A DNA stretch of 64,000 bases from Grammothele lineata. Lineage: Eukaryota; Basidiomycota; Agaricomycetes; Polyporales; Polyporaceae. The stretch lies in assembly GCA_002150815.3 (NCBI GenBank), contig NDFF03000374.1, forward strand, positions 62,001-126,000, in the 5' to 3' direction. Shown here piece after piece: positions 63,289-64,000 of the stretch (positions are counted from its first letter, which is position 1; each line of letters opens with the position of its first letter). The translations under genes and the position numbers were made by a program. Below the pieces are notes generated by a model. It searched no databases and was not told the DNA's origin. It was given only the letters and a program-made list of their open reading frames with translations.

Positions 63289-64000
63289 GGCTGGGAGAGA
63301 TGAGAAAGCGGAGGGGAAGGGAGTAAAAGAGCGGGAGGGGCGGGCGGGAGAGCGGTGTGGTGGAGGAAGAGGACAGAGAGGGATCAGTGTTGGAGAGGGA
63401 AGAAGAAGGCCGTCGCCTCGCCGCGACCCGCCAGCGCGCCCCCGCCCGCCGAGCGCCCGCACAGGCGCCCGCCTCCACTCCAAACACGGCCCAGCCCGAC
63501 AACCGCCAGGGCGTGATCTCTCCGGCCAGATGCCTGTTCGCTCACGTTCGCTCCCATGTTGGCGGCCCACGCCTACCCTCGTCCTTGCCTCATCCCGACG
63601 CTCGGCTCCCGGCAGCGCCCTCGCGCCTCGGCGTCCTATCAATTTGCCTTCGCTTCGCCGTCGCACACTCGTCGCGCACCCATCATCGTTTATGGCGGTG
63701 TGTGCGCAGACGTGCGCTCAAAGACTACGTATGGTACAGCAAAGCAAAGCGGGCGCCGCTACGCTCTAAGCAGCCCGAATATCCAAATATACACATGAAG
63801 CAAGTACACCTCCACCAGTCCAAACATCCGCCACACCGCCAGCCCGTATCCAGCCTGGTGCCGTCGCGCAACAGCGGCACCAAGTCCGTCCACACCGCCC
63901 ATCCCGCCTGCTCCGCTTGCCGTCAGATCGCCCATTTGTCCGACATCGTCGCTAGCGGGATGTGTCGCACCCAGATCCTTCTCGCACGCAGGCGCAGCAG
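63289..64000. other. Upstream region of the G-alpha gene and window edge
   Basis: The first 200 bp is purine-rich on the plus strand (CT-rich on the gene strand), as expected for a fungal 5' leader. An ATG at 63795 (plus strand) opens a frame that is still open at 64000, but its composition (His/Ser/Pro/Arg-rich) and lack of motifs give no support for a real gene. Confidence 0.35.

Overview
The window looks like nuclear DNA of a filamentous basidiomycete, most likely an agaricomycete (a polypore-type fungus is my best guess). The genes are GC-rich and split by short GT-AG introns, mostly 48-70 nt. Several families are typical of that group: a DUF6593 protein, acidic BTB-like proteins, a Ser/Pro-rich single-pass membrane protein, a trifunctional TRP1, and a flavin halogenase with low-complexity extensions. 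Exon structures were assembled by hand from splice sites and reading phase. Where phase and length closed exactly, the protein length is given.

Layout: 1-5272 is gene-poor, with one possible exon running off the left edge. 5273-9800 (+) is a 953-aa single-pass membrane protein. 12196-13937 (-) is palC (ambient-pH signalling), divergent from a LARGE/GT49-like glycosyltransferase (14119-15512, +). Two tandem BTB-like paralogues follow (15597-17032 and 17604-19050, both -), then a small P-loop NTPase (19615-20544, +) and a Zn2Cys6 transcription factor (20989-24446, -). 24.4-30.1 kb is gene-poor. 30-41 kb is a housekeeping block: a small LAMTOR1-like protein, COG3, ELP6, SEC2 and a PWWP chromatin reader. 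Next come an isopenicillin-N-synthase-like 2OG-Fe(II) oxygenase (42563-44037, +), a DUF6593 protein (44328-45123, -), the PDAT acyltransferase LRO1 (46271-49339, +) and a flavin-dependent halogenase (49712-52338, -). The right end has a four-helix membrane protein (54322-55593, +), trifunctional tryptophan-biosynthesis TRP1 (56145-59199, +), an intron-containing tRNA-Ser(CGA) (59351-59443, +) and a G-protein alpha subunit (61676-63288, -).

Taken together this is a mosaic of conserved trafficking, signalling and metabolic genes with accessory genes between them and several non-coding stretches of 1-5 kb. It is not a classical biosynthetic gene cluster. The most interesting items are the orphan halogenase lying between PDAT and TRP1, the 11-nt microexon that carries half of a Walker A motif, the tandem BTB pair with identical intron positions, and the fungal LARGE-like glycosyltransferase sharing a 181-bp promoter with palC.
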